Notes under the pieces: model-generated
What the model saw: the letters and a program-made list of their open reading frames with translations, nothing else
Database searches by the model: none
What the model was told of the DNA's origin: nothing
Program-made: the position numbers and the translations under genes
NCBI GenBank assembly: GCA_965153355.1
Contig: OZ231128.1
Location: 13,144,001 to 13,208,000 of the forward strand
DNA from: Flaccisagitta enflata
Taxonomy: Eukaryota; Chaetognatha; Sagittoidea; Aphragmophora
DNA: 64,000 bases
Direction: 5' to 3'
Shown here: in pieces, positions 52,401-63,842 of the stretch
Layout of the letters: the number at the start of each line of letters is the position of its first letter
Numbering within the stretch: position 1 is the stretch's first letter

Positions 52401-55400
52401 AAATGAAGAGAAAACCTTGAATATCGCGTTTTGAAATTTTCCTATTTCATACAGACAGACATTCAGACAGACCTACCAAGGGACAGACCCTCTTATAGAG
52501 ATGCGAGGACGCATCTAAAAAGAGACAATATAGTCAAAAGTTGCTTTCAAAGTTCCAAAAGAGAAGACAGAAACAAACACAATAGAGGAACAAGAGAAAT
52601 GACGAGTGAGGTGAGCCTTCGAATCAAAATTTCATCAACTTAAGTCAAGCAGGTTGGATCTCATATTTTGAGAGAGAGAGCTATTCTTCTCTCAACTACA
52701 GGATATTCAGTGTAACTTTAGAGAGTGTGCAATTTCAAATTTCTCTCCTGGTTGAACAATTTAAGCTATCAATTTGAGAACGGTCTTTAATGAAAGATCT
52801 TTTGATCTTGTGATCTTTTGATCTTTTGATGTTTTGATCTTTTGAGTTTTTGATCTTTTGATCATTTGATCTTGTTTCATAAGGTTTGTCAATCAGACAT
52901 TTCATCATGGCCAATCTTGTGTCTCTAACCTAAAAAAAGGTTGTAAAATGAGAGCACAATTATCAATGTAAGTTTCCTGAGTCTCCATAGAAAACCTTTT
53001 ATGTGGCAGAAAAGAATTTTTTTTTTTTGAAAGTCACATCAAATCCAAATACTTGTTGATGAAATTTTGACACAAAAATCTATAATCTTTAAGATGAAAT
53101 CAGCTGAGAAAAAGCTGGATGGAATCTGGCATCTCAGGTTGAAAACCTAGTATTGTAGAAGCTCCCTTTTGGGCAGCGGCCCCGAAGGGATCGATGACCT
53201 ATGCTTGCACACATATGGGGGATTTTCTCCTTCTACTTCTCCTCCTCCTCCTTCTTCTTCTACGTTCCCCCCTCCCCCCAGCCACGAGGCCTATATCTCA
53301 GCCTCAAGGCCCATATCCCAGCCTTGAGGCCCAAATCCTAGTCTTGAGGCCCAAATCCCAACCTCCAGGCCTAAATCCCAGTCTTGAAGCCCAAATACCA
53401 GCCTCAAGGGATTTGAGCCTCAAGACTGGGATTTGGGCCTAGAGGCTGGGATATGGGCCTTGAGGCTGAGATATGGGCCTCGAGGCTGGTGGGAGGGGGG
53501 GTGCGGAGGAGAAGAAGGAGGAGGAGGAGAAGAAGAAGGAGAAAATCCCCCATATGTGTGAAAGCATAGGTCATCGACCCCTTCGGGGCCGCTGCCCTGC
53601 TCCCCCCTCAACTTCAACTACAACCTATTTAAGCAGGGCACAGGTACCGCTGACCATCTAACACTTTTGCGACTATTTCAAAATTGAGGCTTTATTTCTT
53701 CATTTCTTGATAACAATTTCTTTAACATGATCAATGTTTATGACAAACTCTTACTTTCATTCTGATACAATGTGTTCTTTGTACCTTTTTCAGGGTTGAC
53801 CTACATTCCACCACTATCACCCAAGTCTCAACTGAAGCAATTGAATGCTGAAAATTGCTCCATCAAAACCGTCCATGAGTCATTTTTCCGCGCTGGAGTG
53901 AAGATCAATTTGAAGAACAACAAAATCTTAGAGATCCCACAAAAGGCAGCGATTGAGTACTTAAGGAAAGGCAGAAAGCTAGGATCAATTGGAAATCCTG
54001 ATGAACCTTCAGCCATTGACTTGTCACTCAATCCTTTGTTTTATCCACCAAGACATGTTTATGAAGAGGGAAACTCGGCAGTTCAAAGTTACTTGGAAAA
54101 ATACCCCAACTCTATGGTTGATTCAAATGATGTATCTATCATCTTGATTGGGAACCAAGAAGCTGGCAAGACAAGTCTGGTTCATATGCTCTCTGGAAAA
54201 ATCTCCTCAGCGGAGGAGATCAAGCTTGAGGATAGAACGCAATGTTTTGATGTGCAAAGTACATGGATTGAAGAAGTAAAGGTGGACATGAGGGATATCG
54301 GGGGCCAGGAGGAGTATCTATCCTGCTTGGGTATGCTTGGCAGAGATGAAGGTCTCTATGTTACAGTTATCAATCCCCGTGATTTGAAGGATGAAAATTC
54401 CTTGGAATCTGCCTTGTGGTCCTGGACCGAGAATCTTTTGGAGGTTTCTACCACGCCTCATCTACTGATTGTTATTTCCAAAATGGACACCATTGATGAG
54501 GAGAAGCAGCAAGATGAAAAAGAACGCATGATGCAAAAGCTTGAGACATTCCTTGAGAAAAAGCTTGAAGAAGTAAAAAACTCAAGGGAATGCAAGAAGG
54601 CCATCATTGAGAATGACCTTGAAGAAAATGAGGCTGACTGGGAGGAGGCCTCAAGAGAGAAAAAGTGTCTTGAAAGTTGCCCCACTGCATCAGCGGAGAA
54701 AATGCAGGGATGGATAGCCAAAGAATCTGAGTGTCAGGCTCAAAAGCAATTGTTGCAAAACAAACTAAGCAGGCAAATTTACAAGATCAACCATCTTCCA
54801 AACTTCAATCCAGATTGTATCACTTTCATCAGTTCCATTACTGGAGCTGGATTTGACAAACTGGAAAAGAATTTGCTAAAGGCGATCAACAAGCTCCCAA
54901 AAATCAAGTTGCAGGAGCATTGGATGAAAACAGTGGAGTTACTGCTTACATCTTATCATGACCACTCCTATGTCTTGTTTGAAGACTTGCTCAAAAGTTC
55001 TGATCTGAGTCGAGAGGACCTCTGTGAAATGTTAAAGGCACTCAGCGCAATGGGCAGAGTGATTTGGTCACCAGACTTGGACAAGTTTCATGTTATTTTT
55101 CATAAATTTGATGATGTGTCCATTATGATGAAAAGTTTTAACTACCATGGCATGCAAAATTTGATTGTGAAGATTGCTGAAAGCAAGAAGGTCTCTGAAA
55201 ACCGACTTACAGAAAAGTATGCCGAGGGACAGCTGCCAGAAAAACTTGTTGCATCTATGTTTGAGCACATCACCTTGCAGTTGGAAAAGCCTGAGCGGAC
55301 CATCAAAATTGACTATGGTGATCTGAAATTTCATGATGTATCAACCAGTACCAATAATGTGCTGCAAGCATTCCTCTCAATATTGGTAAAACGTAAGGTA

Positions 55401-57194
55401 ATCATGAGGATGGATGACACCTGTGAAGGAATGAATATGATTTTCAGTCCTGATCTTTTACTGAAAAGATCAGGTCCTCAGAATCAAAGCGCTTTTATCC
55501 AACACAATATTAGCACTGATGTCGCCTCTGAGCTGCAGGTTTATGCAGAGTTTGAGTCTACCATTGGGAAAATGACATTTACTAAAAGTTGCATTTCAAC
55601 CCTCAATTTCATGAAAAAATTGGCAGAACTAACTCAAACAAGTCGTGAGCATTTAGCAAGGGATAAAGTGTTAGTGGCCAAAACAGATAAGTTTGAGATT
55701 ATTTTACATGCCACTTATCATAATGGTTGTGCACTTGGGTTACGTGTCAGAGCTCTTTACTCAAACCTGCTGCGAGATATGGTCTGGGTTTTGCTACGAG
55801 ATCTACTTCTCACACTTAACCTGGATGAAACAGATTGCTTTCTTGAGTGCATAAAGGATCCCTCTGAATGTGAGCATGGGTCAGTGAATTTCAACAATGC
55901 ATTTGAAAGTTCCCGATCTCCAAAAAAGAAGAAGAAACATTACCAATGTGAGCCAAAAGATCAACATCCGACACAACTGGCCATTGATATCATTAGGGCG
56001 CTTCACTCAAGTGAAGGTGGAGATATTTCTCCATTCACTTCAACGCCAACTTCAAAGGAAGATTTGGTTGAGGCAGAAAATCTGCTATCTGTTCTTTTGT
56101 CTGTCCCAATAGAAGACAAAACAAAAGTAAAACGCCACCCGGTGTTTAAGGAAAGCTCCTTTGACAAGATGACTCATTATGTGAGGCCTTTGCGGCAACA
56201 TTTTGATGACTTGAGCACCAAATGCACTCATGAGAAGAAAGGCTGTCAATGCTTTCGCTCTTTGGATGAGTATGTCCAGGCTTTCTCTCTGGTAGAAAGA
56301 AATGGCGCCATTTTGACAAGAGGCAACTGGCACCCTTTGCTAAAACGAATCTTTGAAGACCACAAGTGCGGTGTGAAGGAGTTTACTGGACTGCCAAGTA
56401 GCGTGACAGCAATGGTCAGAGAGACGCGTAATGAAGTTGCTCACTCAGGCTTTGAACAAACTGCAAATGACAAACTCTGGGATTGCATCAGAGCTGAGTT
56501 TGCTTTTCTCATTATGCACTGCTTTTCTTGCAATGTTTCAATCTTGCCAACTCTGGACCCAGTTTGGCAGGCTTTTGCAGATGCATTTTTTCAGTATGAA
56601 ACTGGTGCATGTAAAGCTGCACTTGACAACAAGGAAGTTCAGAAACCCACATTCATCCCATTCAGAGTGAAACTCTTCCGAGCTGATCAATCTGAATCAC
56701 AAACAGCATTTTACCTGGATACTCGTGATTCAAAGGATGAGGCCAAAGCCTTCAAAAATGAAGTGACCCAAATCTTCCACCTTGACAAAAAAGCTCCTCT
56801 TAGAGCTTCATACATGGGCAAGTATGAGGGCTCTGCCATCAGTGCTCTTGACAAAGGGACCACACTCACAACTTCCAACTGTATCTCTGAACTGGACCTC
56901 GACTCCAGCATATTTCATCTGGTTCATGTGGAAGAAAAGTGGAAGGTTAAACTGCTCATTGACATGCCAGGAAAAGTACTGGAACATGATATGCTCTCAG
57001 ACAACACAATACAACAAATACAGCAGCTTGTTCTGGATGACACAAAATGGGACAAAGCATTGCTATACTCTGGCAAGAATCCTGTCAACAGCAAAGCCAA
57101 GATTGGAGATGTGACTCTGGAAAGTGTTTTCAGACTGTTCGCCACTGATCCCCTGGACAAAGATCGAAGAGAGGAATATTTGGCAAGAATCTAA
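49466..57194 (+). CDS. LRR-Roco GTPase with HEPN-like and ubiquitin-like C terminus
   Basis: Two visible exons: 49466-50054 and 53794-57194. The intron has AAAG|GTGAGT and TTTTTCAG borders and phase 1; the junction reads FNNKGLTYIPP. Exon 1 is leucine-rich repeats (LKTLHLDENSITEIPSWM, IEELFLQSNKISEIPSMI). Exon 2 finishes the LRR, then the Roc GTPase: P-loop GNQEAGKTS (54150), DIGGQE switch, SKMD base-recognition motif and ISSITGAG. A coiled insert (EKKLEEVKN) sits between the last two. A COR-type winged-helix region follows from about 54950 (VLFEDLLKSSDLSREDL). Farther on, WHPLLKRIFEDH and MVRETRNEVAHSGFEQ give an Rx4H motif at 56427-56444, as in DZIP3-type HEPN domains. The last 180 residues look like one or two ubiquitin-like folds (LLIDMPGKVLE, ALLYSGKNPV, ESVFRLF). 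Unlike LRRK proteins there is no kinase. Roco GTPases dimerise through COR. The 5' end is uncertain: an in-frame TAG at 49457 precedes the ATG, which lies in a repeat, so upstream exons may be missed or lost. Confidence 0.85.
50532..50741 (+). mobile_element. Family A0 element in the Roco intron
   Basis: AACAAGGCCAGATACACGGC, AGTCGCGTGC at 50558-50567, GGGGGCCATATTTGAGG and GGGCAGGAGCAGTGAGG, an ACGG run, AAGGCGGGTTGTAGAGTAGCG and a decayed hairpin ending CTAAAAA. Confidence 0.8.
50780..52521 (+). mobile_element. Family A3 element with internal arrays and a nested MITE
   Basis: Head AATAAGGCCAAGAGATGTCC with AGATGCGCCCTC at 50803-50814, 11 of 12 bases complementary to the 3' hairpin. The hairpin AGATGCGAGGACGCATCT is at 52499-52516, then AAAAA. 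The interior repeats the order of the 46936 copy: C-rich tract (50930-51120), then GAGACATAA and GAGACAAAA arrays (51120-51800). The 51815-52389 element is inserted in it. All of it lies in the Roco intron. Confidence 0.85.
51815..52389. mobile_element. 575-bp mariner-like foldback MITE with TA duplication
   Basis: CAGTAGATGTCGTCTAGAC at the left is mirrored in reverse by CAGTAGATGTTGTCTAGAC at the right. The arms are inverted along almost their whole length (CATGTATTTACGCTA / TAGCGTGAATACATG), meeting near 52100. TA flanks both ends. The empty site is visible in the same host array at 51579 (AGATACATGAAGAGAAATGA), confirming TA as the target. Confidence 0.88.
52786..52875. repeat. GATCTTTT short tandem repeat
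   Basis: About eight units of TGATCTTTTGA-type sequence. The rest of 52522-53169 has no recognisable feature; it belongs to the Roco intron. Confidence 0.85.
53170..53656 (+). mobile_element. Family B foldback element, copy 5
   Basis: TGGGCAGCGGCCCCGAAGGG, ATCGATGACCTATGCTTGC and ATATGGGGGATTTTCTCC are inverted at 53540-53600. The arms carry AGGCCCAAATCCCAGCC repeats. The tail is AAGCAGGGCACAGGTACCGCTGACCA. It ends 137 bases before the second Roco exon. Confidence 0.85.
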
Positions 57195-57856
57195 CCTCAG
57201 ATCAGGTTGATCTACATGAAAGTTTTCAAAAACTCTATTTCATGTAATTGTTACAGTAAGAGAATATCCGTTTTCTGAGCCAAAAGTGATTTGATTTTGG
57301 GACCAGGCTGGCAAGCAAGATAGAGTTGAACTTTTTAGCTTGATAATTCATATACTTACAAGCATAACATAAAGGGGCAATTAGGCTGCATCAAAACATA
57401 TTCATGAAATACTCTAAAGCTCATTGACATTCTTGATAATTCAACTTTTTTTTGCTCATTCTTTCAGAGTGATGGATCAACAAATATCATTCCAGTGTCA
57501 ACGGACCGTTGCAAATTCATTCCAAGGATTTTTGGTTTCTCGATTATGATCACAGATAGTCAAATACTGTTTCTACACTGAAAAATTTCATTTGATTTGC
57601 TGGCTGTATATCCCGTCTTGAAAATTGTAAATTCATCCTTATCGTTGTCATGCAAAATCGTGTTTTGATATTCTAAAATTGTCTAGACAGCTTTCATAAC
57701 AGCTACACTCAGTCCATTTTATAAGAACCATGTTTGTAGGCTTGAAATCTAGAAAAAGGAAGAAAACCTGATAATAGTGTTTTTTTTTTTATGTATAAAA
57801 CACTTTTATCATGATTTCTTTCTTGGGCGTGAAGACATAATTTTGAATTGGAGTAG
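57195..57856. other. Region 3' of the Roco gene
   Basis: AT-rich sequence that probably includes the 3' untranslated region. No clear AATAAA near the stop and no further gene is seen. Confidence 0.4.
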
Positions 57857-58038
57857 AACAAGGCCAACACCTCTAAGTTGCGTTTGGTCGTCAACACTAA
57901 AAGACAAAATGTAAAATGACTTAAATGACTTAAAACGATGTAAAACGGCGAAAAAAAGATAAGCGTGATGGACGGACCAACGGACGGACCGACAGACAGA
58001 CAGAGTGGGTCATAGAGTCGCGTTCACGCGACTAAAAA
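57857..58038 (+). mobile_element. Family A2 element, short form
   Basis: AACAAGGCCAACACCTCTAAG, AATGACTTAA repeats, ACGGACC run, GAGTGGGTCATAGAGTCGCG, TTCACGCGACTAAAAA. At 182 bp it is the reference for an unexpanded A2 copy. Confidence 0.8.
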
Positions 58039-58247
58039 TTCTTAATCAAACAACATGTTGAGACTAGTGAGAGTTGGATTTCAAAGTTGGGCCTTTTAAG
58101 AATTAGATTAGATTATATAATTTCTTTTTTTGTCTTCATATTTCTAAAGATATGTGCGGTACTAACATACTTACTTGATTACATAATCACCCATTAACAT
58201 AGGTAAATTATTTACTATTATGACAATAATGAATCCCCTGCCCAAAA

Positions 58248-58331
58248 ACCGACCAACCAACCAACCAACAAACCGACCGACCAATCAACTGACAAAGCGG
58301 GATGTAGAGTAGCGTAGCACGCAACTAAAAA
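58248..58331 (+). mobile_element. Family A 3' fragment
   Basis: AACCGACCAACCAACC run, ACAAAGCGGGATGTAGAGTAGCG, TAGCACGCAACTAAAAA. No head. Confidence 0.65.
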
Positions 58332-58510
58332 CAAAGGGAAAGGGAAGTGGGGAGGAATCTGATGCCATCAAGTTGTCAAAGAGAGGCGAACTGAGGTCGA
58401 TGGCACAGAGAATATGAGGTGGATCCATTACCAACACTTAAAGCTGATATGTGGTTAATGGTAGTATAAAATATTCAACAAAAAGATTTGTCCGTGTTGT
58501 AGTTGCGTCG

Positions 58511-58513
<3 letters not shown>

Positions 58514-58569
<56 letters not shown>
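58514..58569. repeat. (GA)n microsatellite
   Basis: About 27 GA units. Confidence 0.97.
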
Positions 58570-58571
<2 letters not shown>

Positions 58572-58645
58572 GTACTTCAAGTTTTACATGCCAACGAGGA
58601 GATAGACTGATAATTGCTTAATTCTTTTTTTCCCTCTCTTCTACC

Positions 58646-58917
58646 AACAAGGCCGGATTCTCGGCTACCCTTGTCGCGTTTGGGTGGGCAGGGGCTGTTT
58701 TTGAGGTCACTTGATCATTTTGGTAGGAGCAGTGAGGCCAAAGACCGCAAAAAAACAAAAAAAGTAAAGTGTGACGGACCGACGGACGGATGGATGGACG
58801 GATGGACAGACCGACAGACCGACAGACGGACGGACGGACGGACGGACGGACGGACGGACGGACCGACCGACCGACCGACAAAGCGGGGTGTAGAGTCGCG
58901 TAGCACGCGACTAAAAA
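58646..58917 (+). mobile_element. Family A0 element, complete
   Basis: AACAAGGCCGGATTCTCGGC, TTGTCGCGTTTGGGTGGGCAG and GGTAGGAGCAGTGAGGCC lead to GTAAAGTGTGACGGACC and an ACGG/ACCG run of about 100 bases. AAAGCGGGGTGTAG and the hairpin AGTCGCGTAGCACGCGACT, then AAAAA, close it. A clear full-length reference for A0. Confidence 0.88.
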
Positions 58918-59120
58918 CTGAAGACTGGAGACGAATGTAAATCTTGTCTCTGTCAAGATGTTTGTTGTATGTAAATGTAAAAGCGTTTTCACCATTTCCC
59001 AAGTGTGGAGAAGAGAGAGAAAAAGTGTTCAGTGAAGAGGCAAGCAACTGGTCTAAATTGTCTAGCGTGACAGACGGGGGTGATCCCCTTGTGAATTCTT
59101 TTCATCTGTCCTTCTCTCTG

Positions 59121-59430
59121 GACGTGTTTCCAGTCACAGACAATCGCGTTTTTAAAGGGCTACTTGGTCGCTCGCTACGTTCGTTCGCTCGCAGTACTCA
59201 CTCTGCTCATTTGCTCCATAGCGCTTTGCTTCGCAATAGCCTCTTTGCTCGCTGGCTCCACAGCGCTCTGCTTTGCTATGGCCGCTTTGCTTGCTTGCTC
59301 CATTCATAGACTCGCTCACTCACTTTGCTCACTATCTCATGGGACGGTTGAAATTCCAGAAAATGCGTTCATGCTGTAAACGCATTTGGCGTGAATGAAC
59401 CCGTTTTTTGTCTTCACTAGAAACACGCCC
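59121..59430. mobile_element. Family C MITE, copy 2
   Basis: GACGTGTTTCCAGTCACAGA at the left and, in reverse, GGGCGTGTTTCTAGTGAAGA at the right. The interior carries GCTCGCT and TGCTTTGC words, inverted relative to copy 1. No clean target duplication. 59431-59815 shows no recognisable feature. Confidence 0.65.
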
Positions 59431-59815
59431 TCTCTCTTTTCCCGCTTCTCTGCACATGGTAGACGGACACTCTCTAGAGGCTAGAAAAAGATGGAGAATA
59501 CAAATACAGTTACATCTCCCTAAACCAGACTTGAGAGAAATGGAAATCCGCTGATAACGAAAATAGAATCTTATTCATTTCTTTTTATGCAGACAATAAC
59601 AGATATCTGCTTCAGAGTATCTAAGTCCCTTGACATCGGTTATTGGAGGGTTTTACTGTTTGCTACTGAAAAAACAATAGATGCGGGTAGGACTGCACTG
59701 GATGGTAGTTTAAAAGGCCCAAAACAAAACATAAGTCGAGGACAGTTGGGCTGCGACAGTACTACATTACTACAAAATTAGAATACAACAGTATCTAACA
59801 CTTACTTACTTACCA

Positions 59816-59888
59816 GCAGACAGACATCCGGACGAGCGGACCAACATAGCAAGGTGAAGACTGTAGAGTGGTGTTTACGCGACTAAAA
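59816..59888 (+). mobile_element. Family A 3' fragment
   Basis: CAGACAGACATCCGGACGAG, AAGGTGAAGACTGTAGAGTGG, TGTTTACGCGACTAAAAG. Confidence 0.5.
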
Positions 59889-60300
59889 GAGAAAGACATT
59901 GAGTAGTGAGTAAGATGTATGTTTAGTCATCCATCAGACAGAATTAACGATCCAGGCTTATGGACAGTGCAGTGCTCAGCAGTTTTTGGGCAGAGAGCAT
60001 TGCTCAAGGATCTCCAAACATAAATCCTAAACAACTCCCTCCACTTGGATTCACGGAGTCAAAATTGTGAATGAGGAAGTTTATAAAGGAAATTGAACGC
60101 TCGTCGCATTCTCTGCCGACGATAGAACTACACTGAGAAAGAGGTGGAGCATTATACCAGAGCAGAAGGAGAAAGGTCGACTTCTAGCATCTGATGAATC
60201 ATATCTTATGCAGAAAAAAAAAAGAGGTAATGGTTCCAGTAAATCAGAAGGGTGTGACTGACTTTTCAAAGAGCTTTTTGCCAACTTTATCGTAAAGGAC

Positions 60301-60492
<192 letters not shown>

Positions 60493-60674
60493 GTGTAGCA
60501 ATGATAAAACTGGGCCACTCCTAACAACCGCGCAATCGCGAATGGTTGGGCCCGATGGGTAGGGGTGGATAACTCCAAATAAGGAATTTGTGACCCAAGG
60601 ACCGATGGATGGAGTTGCTTAATGCTTATGCTTTAGCAGGAGTGCAGGATAGCGACTAACAATACAGTTTAAAC

Positions 60675-60798
60675 TAGGGATGTGGAAGCGGTCGATTAGG
60701 GTGCCGCTTCGACCACTTCCGCTTCCATTTTGTAGTACAAATACTAGTAGCTATCCCATCCTCCAAAACGGAAGTGGTCAATCGCTTCCATATCCCTA
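60675..60798. mobile_element. 124-bp hAT-like MITE, first copy
   Basis: TAGGGATGTGGAAGCGGTCG at the left; in reverse TAGGGATATGGAAGCGATTG at the right. GTTTAAAC flanks both sides (60667-60674, 60799-60806), compatible with an 8-bp target duplication. Because GTTTAAAC is its own reverse complement, it could instead be the outer part of the inverted repeat. Confidence 0.65.
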
Positions 60799-60890
60799 GT
60801 TTAAACACTATAAAGCATTGTTTCAGGGATGGTTTTGGGTAATTTGCTTTAGCGGGAGTGCAGGATAGCGACTAACAATACAGTTTAAAC

Positions 60891-61014
60891 TAGAGATGTG
60901 GAAGCGGTCAATTAGGGTGCCACTTCGACCGCTTCCGCTTCCATTTTGTAGTACAAATACTAGTAGCTATCCCATCCTCCAAAACGGAAGTGGTCAATCG
61001 CTTCCACATCCCTA
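60891..61014. mobile_element. 124-bp hAT-like MITE, second copy
   Basis: The copy of 60675-60798 carried in the second tandem unit, with the same GTTTAAAC flanks. It arose by the 216-bp duplication, not by a second insertion. Confidence 0.65.
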
Positions 61015-61301
61015 GTTTAAACACTATAAAGCATTGTTTCAGGGATGGTTTTGGGTAATTTTAAATGACAGTTAGCGCCTCTGATAAGAGGTCGAAAATT
61101 AGTAGTGCGTTGGCGCAACTATAATGCATTAAGTTCCTACGGACAAACAGACACATTTCATGCAACAAAAGAAAAATTATGTTGCCCTAGTCAAACAGGG
61201 AATCAGTTTTGCCACTTAAAAAGCGTCCTTGGATACGCTCTACCTCCTCTGAATTCTGGGATCTGCCTGGCACATTCCCTCCCTGCCCATTTACTGCATT
61301 A

Positions 61302-61696
61302 GGGCGCGTTTCTAGTCACAGACAATTGCGTTTTTAGGTCCGACAAAGCACCTCTATAACTGGCTGTGTCCGTTGGTCGGTCGGTCGGTTGGTTGGTTGG
61401 TTGGTCGGCTAACGCATTCATTCAACGATCCACTCGTCGCACCTTACTGGCCTACTTGGCCTTGTTAAAGGGCCACTCGTTAAAAATCACTTGCACTGCT
61501 CACTCCGCGCACTCGCTCTGCGGTGCCGGTGCTCTGCTTCACGACACTCGCTTCTCTCGCTTGCTCCATTCACGGTCTTGCTCACTCACTTCGCTTACTC
61601 CCTCATGGAACAGTGAAATTCATAGATATGTGGGTGCGCTGTAATCGCGTTTGGCGGGGAGAAACACATTTTTTTTTCTTCACTAGAAACACGCCC
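61302..61696. mobile_element. Family C MITE, copy 3, with a family A-like insert
   Basis: GGGCGCGTTTCTAGTCACAG at the left and, in reverse, GGGCGTGTTTCTAGTGAAGA at the right; TTA precedes the left end. 61340-61480 contains ACAAAGCACCTCTATAAC, a GGTCGGTT run and GGCCTTGTT, like a decayed reverse family A copy. TCCCTCCCTGCCCAT occurs just outside both ends. Confidence 0.65.
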
Positions 61697-61950
61697 TCCC
61701 TCCCTGCCCATCTAGTCCACACTTTCAATTAAGAAGATTGCAAATTTGCCAGCAAAAAAAAAAGAAAAAAAGAAAAAAAAAGAAAAGGTGTCCTTTGTGT
61801 CAAAATGTCTAGATTAAGTTGAGTGCAATTTACATCTTTTATAACCCTCTCTGTTGAGATTGAGAGGCGTGGAAAAAAAAGGAGGCGAGCACTAGAAAAC
61901 GATTTCTTTCTACAATCTCTATTCTCAATCTCTTTAGAGAGAAGTATCAA

Positions 61951-62336
61951 GGGCGTGTTTCTAGTGATGACCAAAAACGCAATAATTCCCGTAAAACGTG
62001 TTTACAACGTGAACACTTATATTCTCGCAGAGACATCGTATGTATGGTAACAGCGATAACAAAAGCAAAACACTTCTGCATGTGATCCCAAAAAAAGAAG
62101 CGTTTTGCTTTTGTTAACGTGAACACATATCTATCAATTTCAAATCCCACAAGGGAGTGAGCAAAGTGAGTCAGCGAGCCTGTAAACGGACTGAGCGACA
62201 AGCAAGCATAGCATAGCAGAGCGTTGCTAAGTGAATGAGCGGATCGGAGTGAGGGAGCGGAATTAGCGGTGCGAGCGAATGAACGTAGCGAGTCGCCCTT
62301 TCAAAACGCGATTGTCTCTGACTAGAATCACGTCCT
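61951..62336. mobile_element. Family C MITE, copy 4
   Basis: GGGCGTGTTTCTAGTGATGA at the left and, in reverse, GGACGTGATTCTAGTCAGAG at the right. The interior has GAGTGAGCAAAGTGAGTCAG and GGTGCGAGCGAATGAACG. It lacks a clear target duplication. Confidence 0.65.
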
Positions 62337-62394
62337 CGGGCTTTGCCTATCTTCAAAATATATTCGGGACAGTGACGGTCAGACAGAGACAGAG

Positions 62395-62480
62395 ATGCTC
62401 CATCTTCATTGTTGTTGTCATAACATCAAATGGCACTGTCCAATTGTCACAACATCAAATGGCACTGTCCAATTGTCAGT
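62395..62480. repeat. 31-bp direct repeat, two copies
   Basis: ACATCAAATGGCACTGTCC followed by AATTGTCA occurs twice in tandem. The rest of 62337-62785 shows nothing recognisable. Confidence 0.7.
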
Positions 62481-62785
62481 ACACATAGTTTTTGAGAGAG
62501 ACTTTTTTTAGGAAACATGAGCTCGAGATTTACCAAAATTTTTAAAACAAAATAAGAGAATGCCCAGGCTGAAATTCAGTTGTAAAGTTTTTAGGTCTTC
62601 ACATTGTGAAAAATGCTGAGTATTTCAGATTTCTAGTAAAAGCTGAGACTGATCAAATCACCGTGCTTGCTTTCATATAATGATGACTTGCCATTTTGAA
62701 GTTAGTGCCATCGAAACAAATGAAACTCTCTTTTGCCATGTTGTTTTCAAAACTCATCTAGTCTAAGCAAATCAAAAGTCACTTA

Positions 62786-63150
62786 TTTTTAGATGCGTCC
62801 GTCAGAAACGCATCTCTATCAGATGGTCCGTCCGTCCGTCCGTCCGTCCGTCCGTCCGTCCGTTCGTCCGTCTGTCCCTCCGTCCATCCGTCCATCCGTT
62901 GGTTAGTCGGTCCGTCTGTCCATCCGTCCGTCCATTACGCCTGTGAAAAATCTGTGTTTCTCGGCTGTTTTTGGCCACGGTGAGATCCTATGCTGAAACA
63001 AATGATCAACCAACATGTTTTGAGAGCCTCCTTTACTAGTCAGTCGTTCGTCTGTTCATCTGTTTGTCCATCTGTCTCTCCATATACGTCACATGATCAA
63101 TACACGTAGAGACACAGTCCGGACGCATCGTTGCAAGGCGTTGTCTGGTC
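62786..63150 (-). mobile_element. Family A3-like element
   Basis: TTTTTAGATGCGTCC starts it, with ACGCATCTCTATCAGA as the second hairpin arm and a long GTCC run. AGATGCGTCC at 62791 is inverted at 63121 (GGACGCATC), followed by AAGGCGTTGT, a decayed AACAAGGCC head. The loop is longer than in other copies. Confidence 0.55.
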
Positions 63151-63284
63151 GGGCTTGTCTTATATCATTACATATATTGTTCAGTTATTGAAACAGTTAC
63201 ACAAAAACCTTTAAGATTATTCTTTTGAATAGTCAAAAGCTATTTGTCTTTAGAATCAATAAATAAAACAAATCAAACAGCTGA

Positions 63285-63322
63285 GCAGCAAAAAAAACAA
63301 AAAAAAAAAAAAACAAAAACAA
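63285..63322. repeat. A-rich tract
   Basis: A runs with C interruptions; no gene in 63151-63540. Confidence 0.85.
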
Positions 63323-63540
63323 AGTATGCACGACGTATCATTTGCTCGATCCTCCCAAGCCCAGCCCAGGGTGTCGGTACCAGCTGCGTAGTTTCTAGTT
63401 TCCCTCCATTCTGCAATAAGCCTCAATAATTAGAGACGACTGTAATGGCAAAATATTCACCAAAGTAAAGAGAAAAAAAATATTCACAGAAATCATCCAT
63501 TAATCACAAATTCTGTCTTAGAACGCCATTCATTTCTATT

Positions 63541-63652
63541 TTAGTCGCCCGCACGCGACATTATGACCCACTATTTCTGTCATTCAGTAGACAGACCAAC
63601 TGACAGATCAACATGGCAGATTATTGAGTCGCGTGCACGCGACTAGAAATAC
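63541..63652. mobile_element. Two family A 3' hairpin ends in inverted orientation
   Basis: TTTAGTCGCCCGCACGCGAC at the left and GAGTCGCGTGCACGCGACTAGAAA at the right face outward, with CAGTAGACAGACCAACTGAC between. Unlike other copies, both ends carry the 3'-type hairpin and neither carries the AACAAGGCC head. Confidence 0.6.
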
Positions 63653-63842
63653 ACGTCTAAAATGCTTATTAGAGTTCCAGCATCTGCTTTGTGTGGATTG
63701 ATAGACGAATGCGTTACACAATCGATAGGCACAGTACGCCGATTGCCTCCCGGGACCTTGCTGAATCGCTCTTATGCGCCCCCTTCATAATGAGACACTC
63801 ACAATTTCATTTCAAATGAGCCAATGCGCAGCTCTCTAGCTT

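Larger units (their letters stand above)
60629..61060. repeat. 216-bp tandem duplication carrying a MITE in each unit
   Basis: Two units with period 216 (60629-60844, 60845-61060), about 97% alike by eye. Each holds a 124-bp foldback element. Confidence 0.9.
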
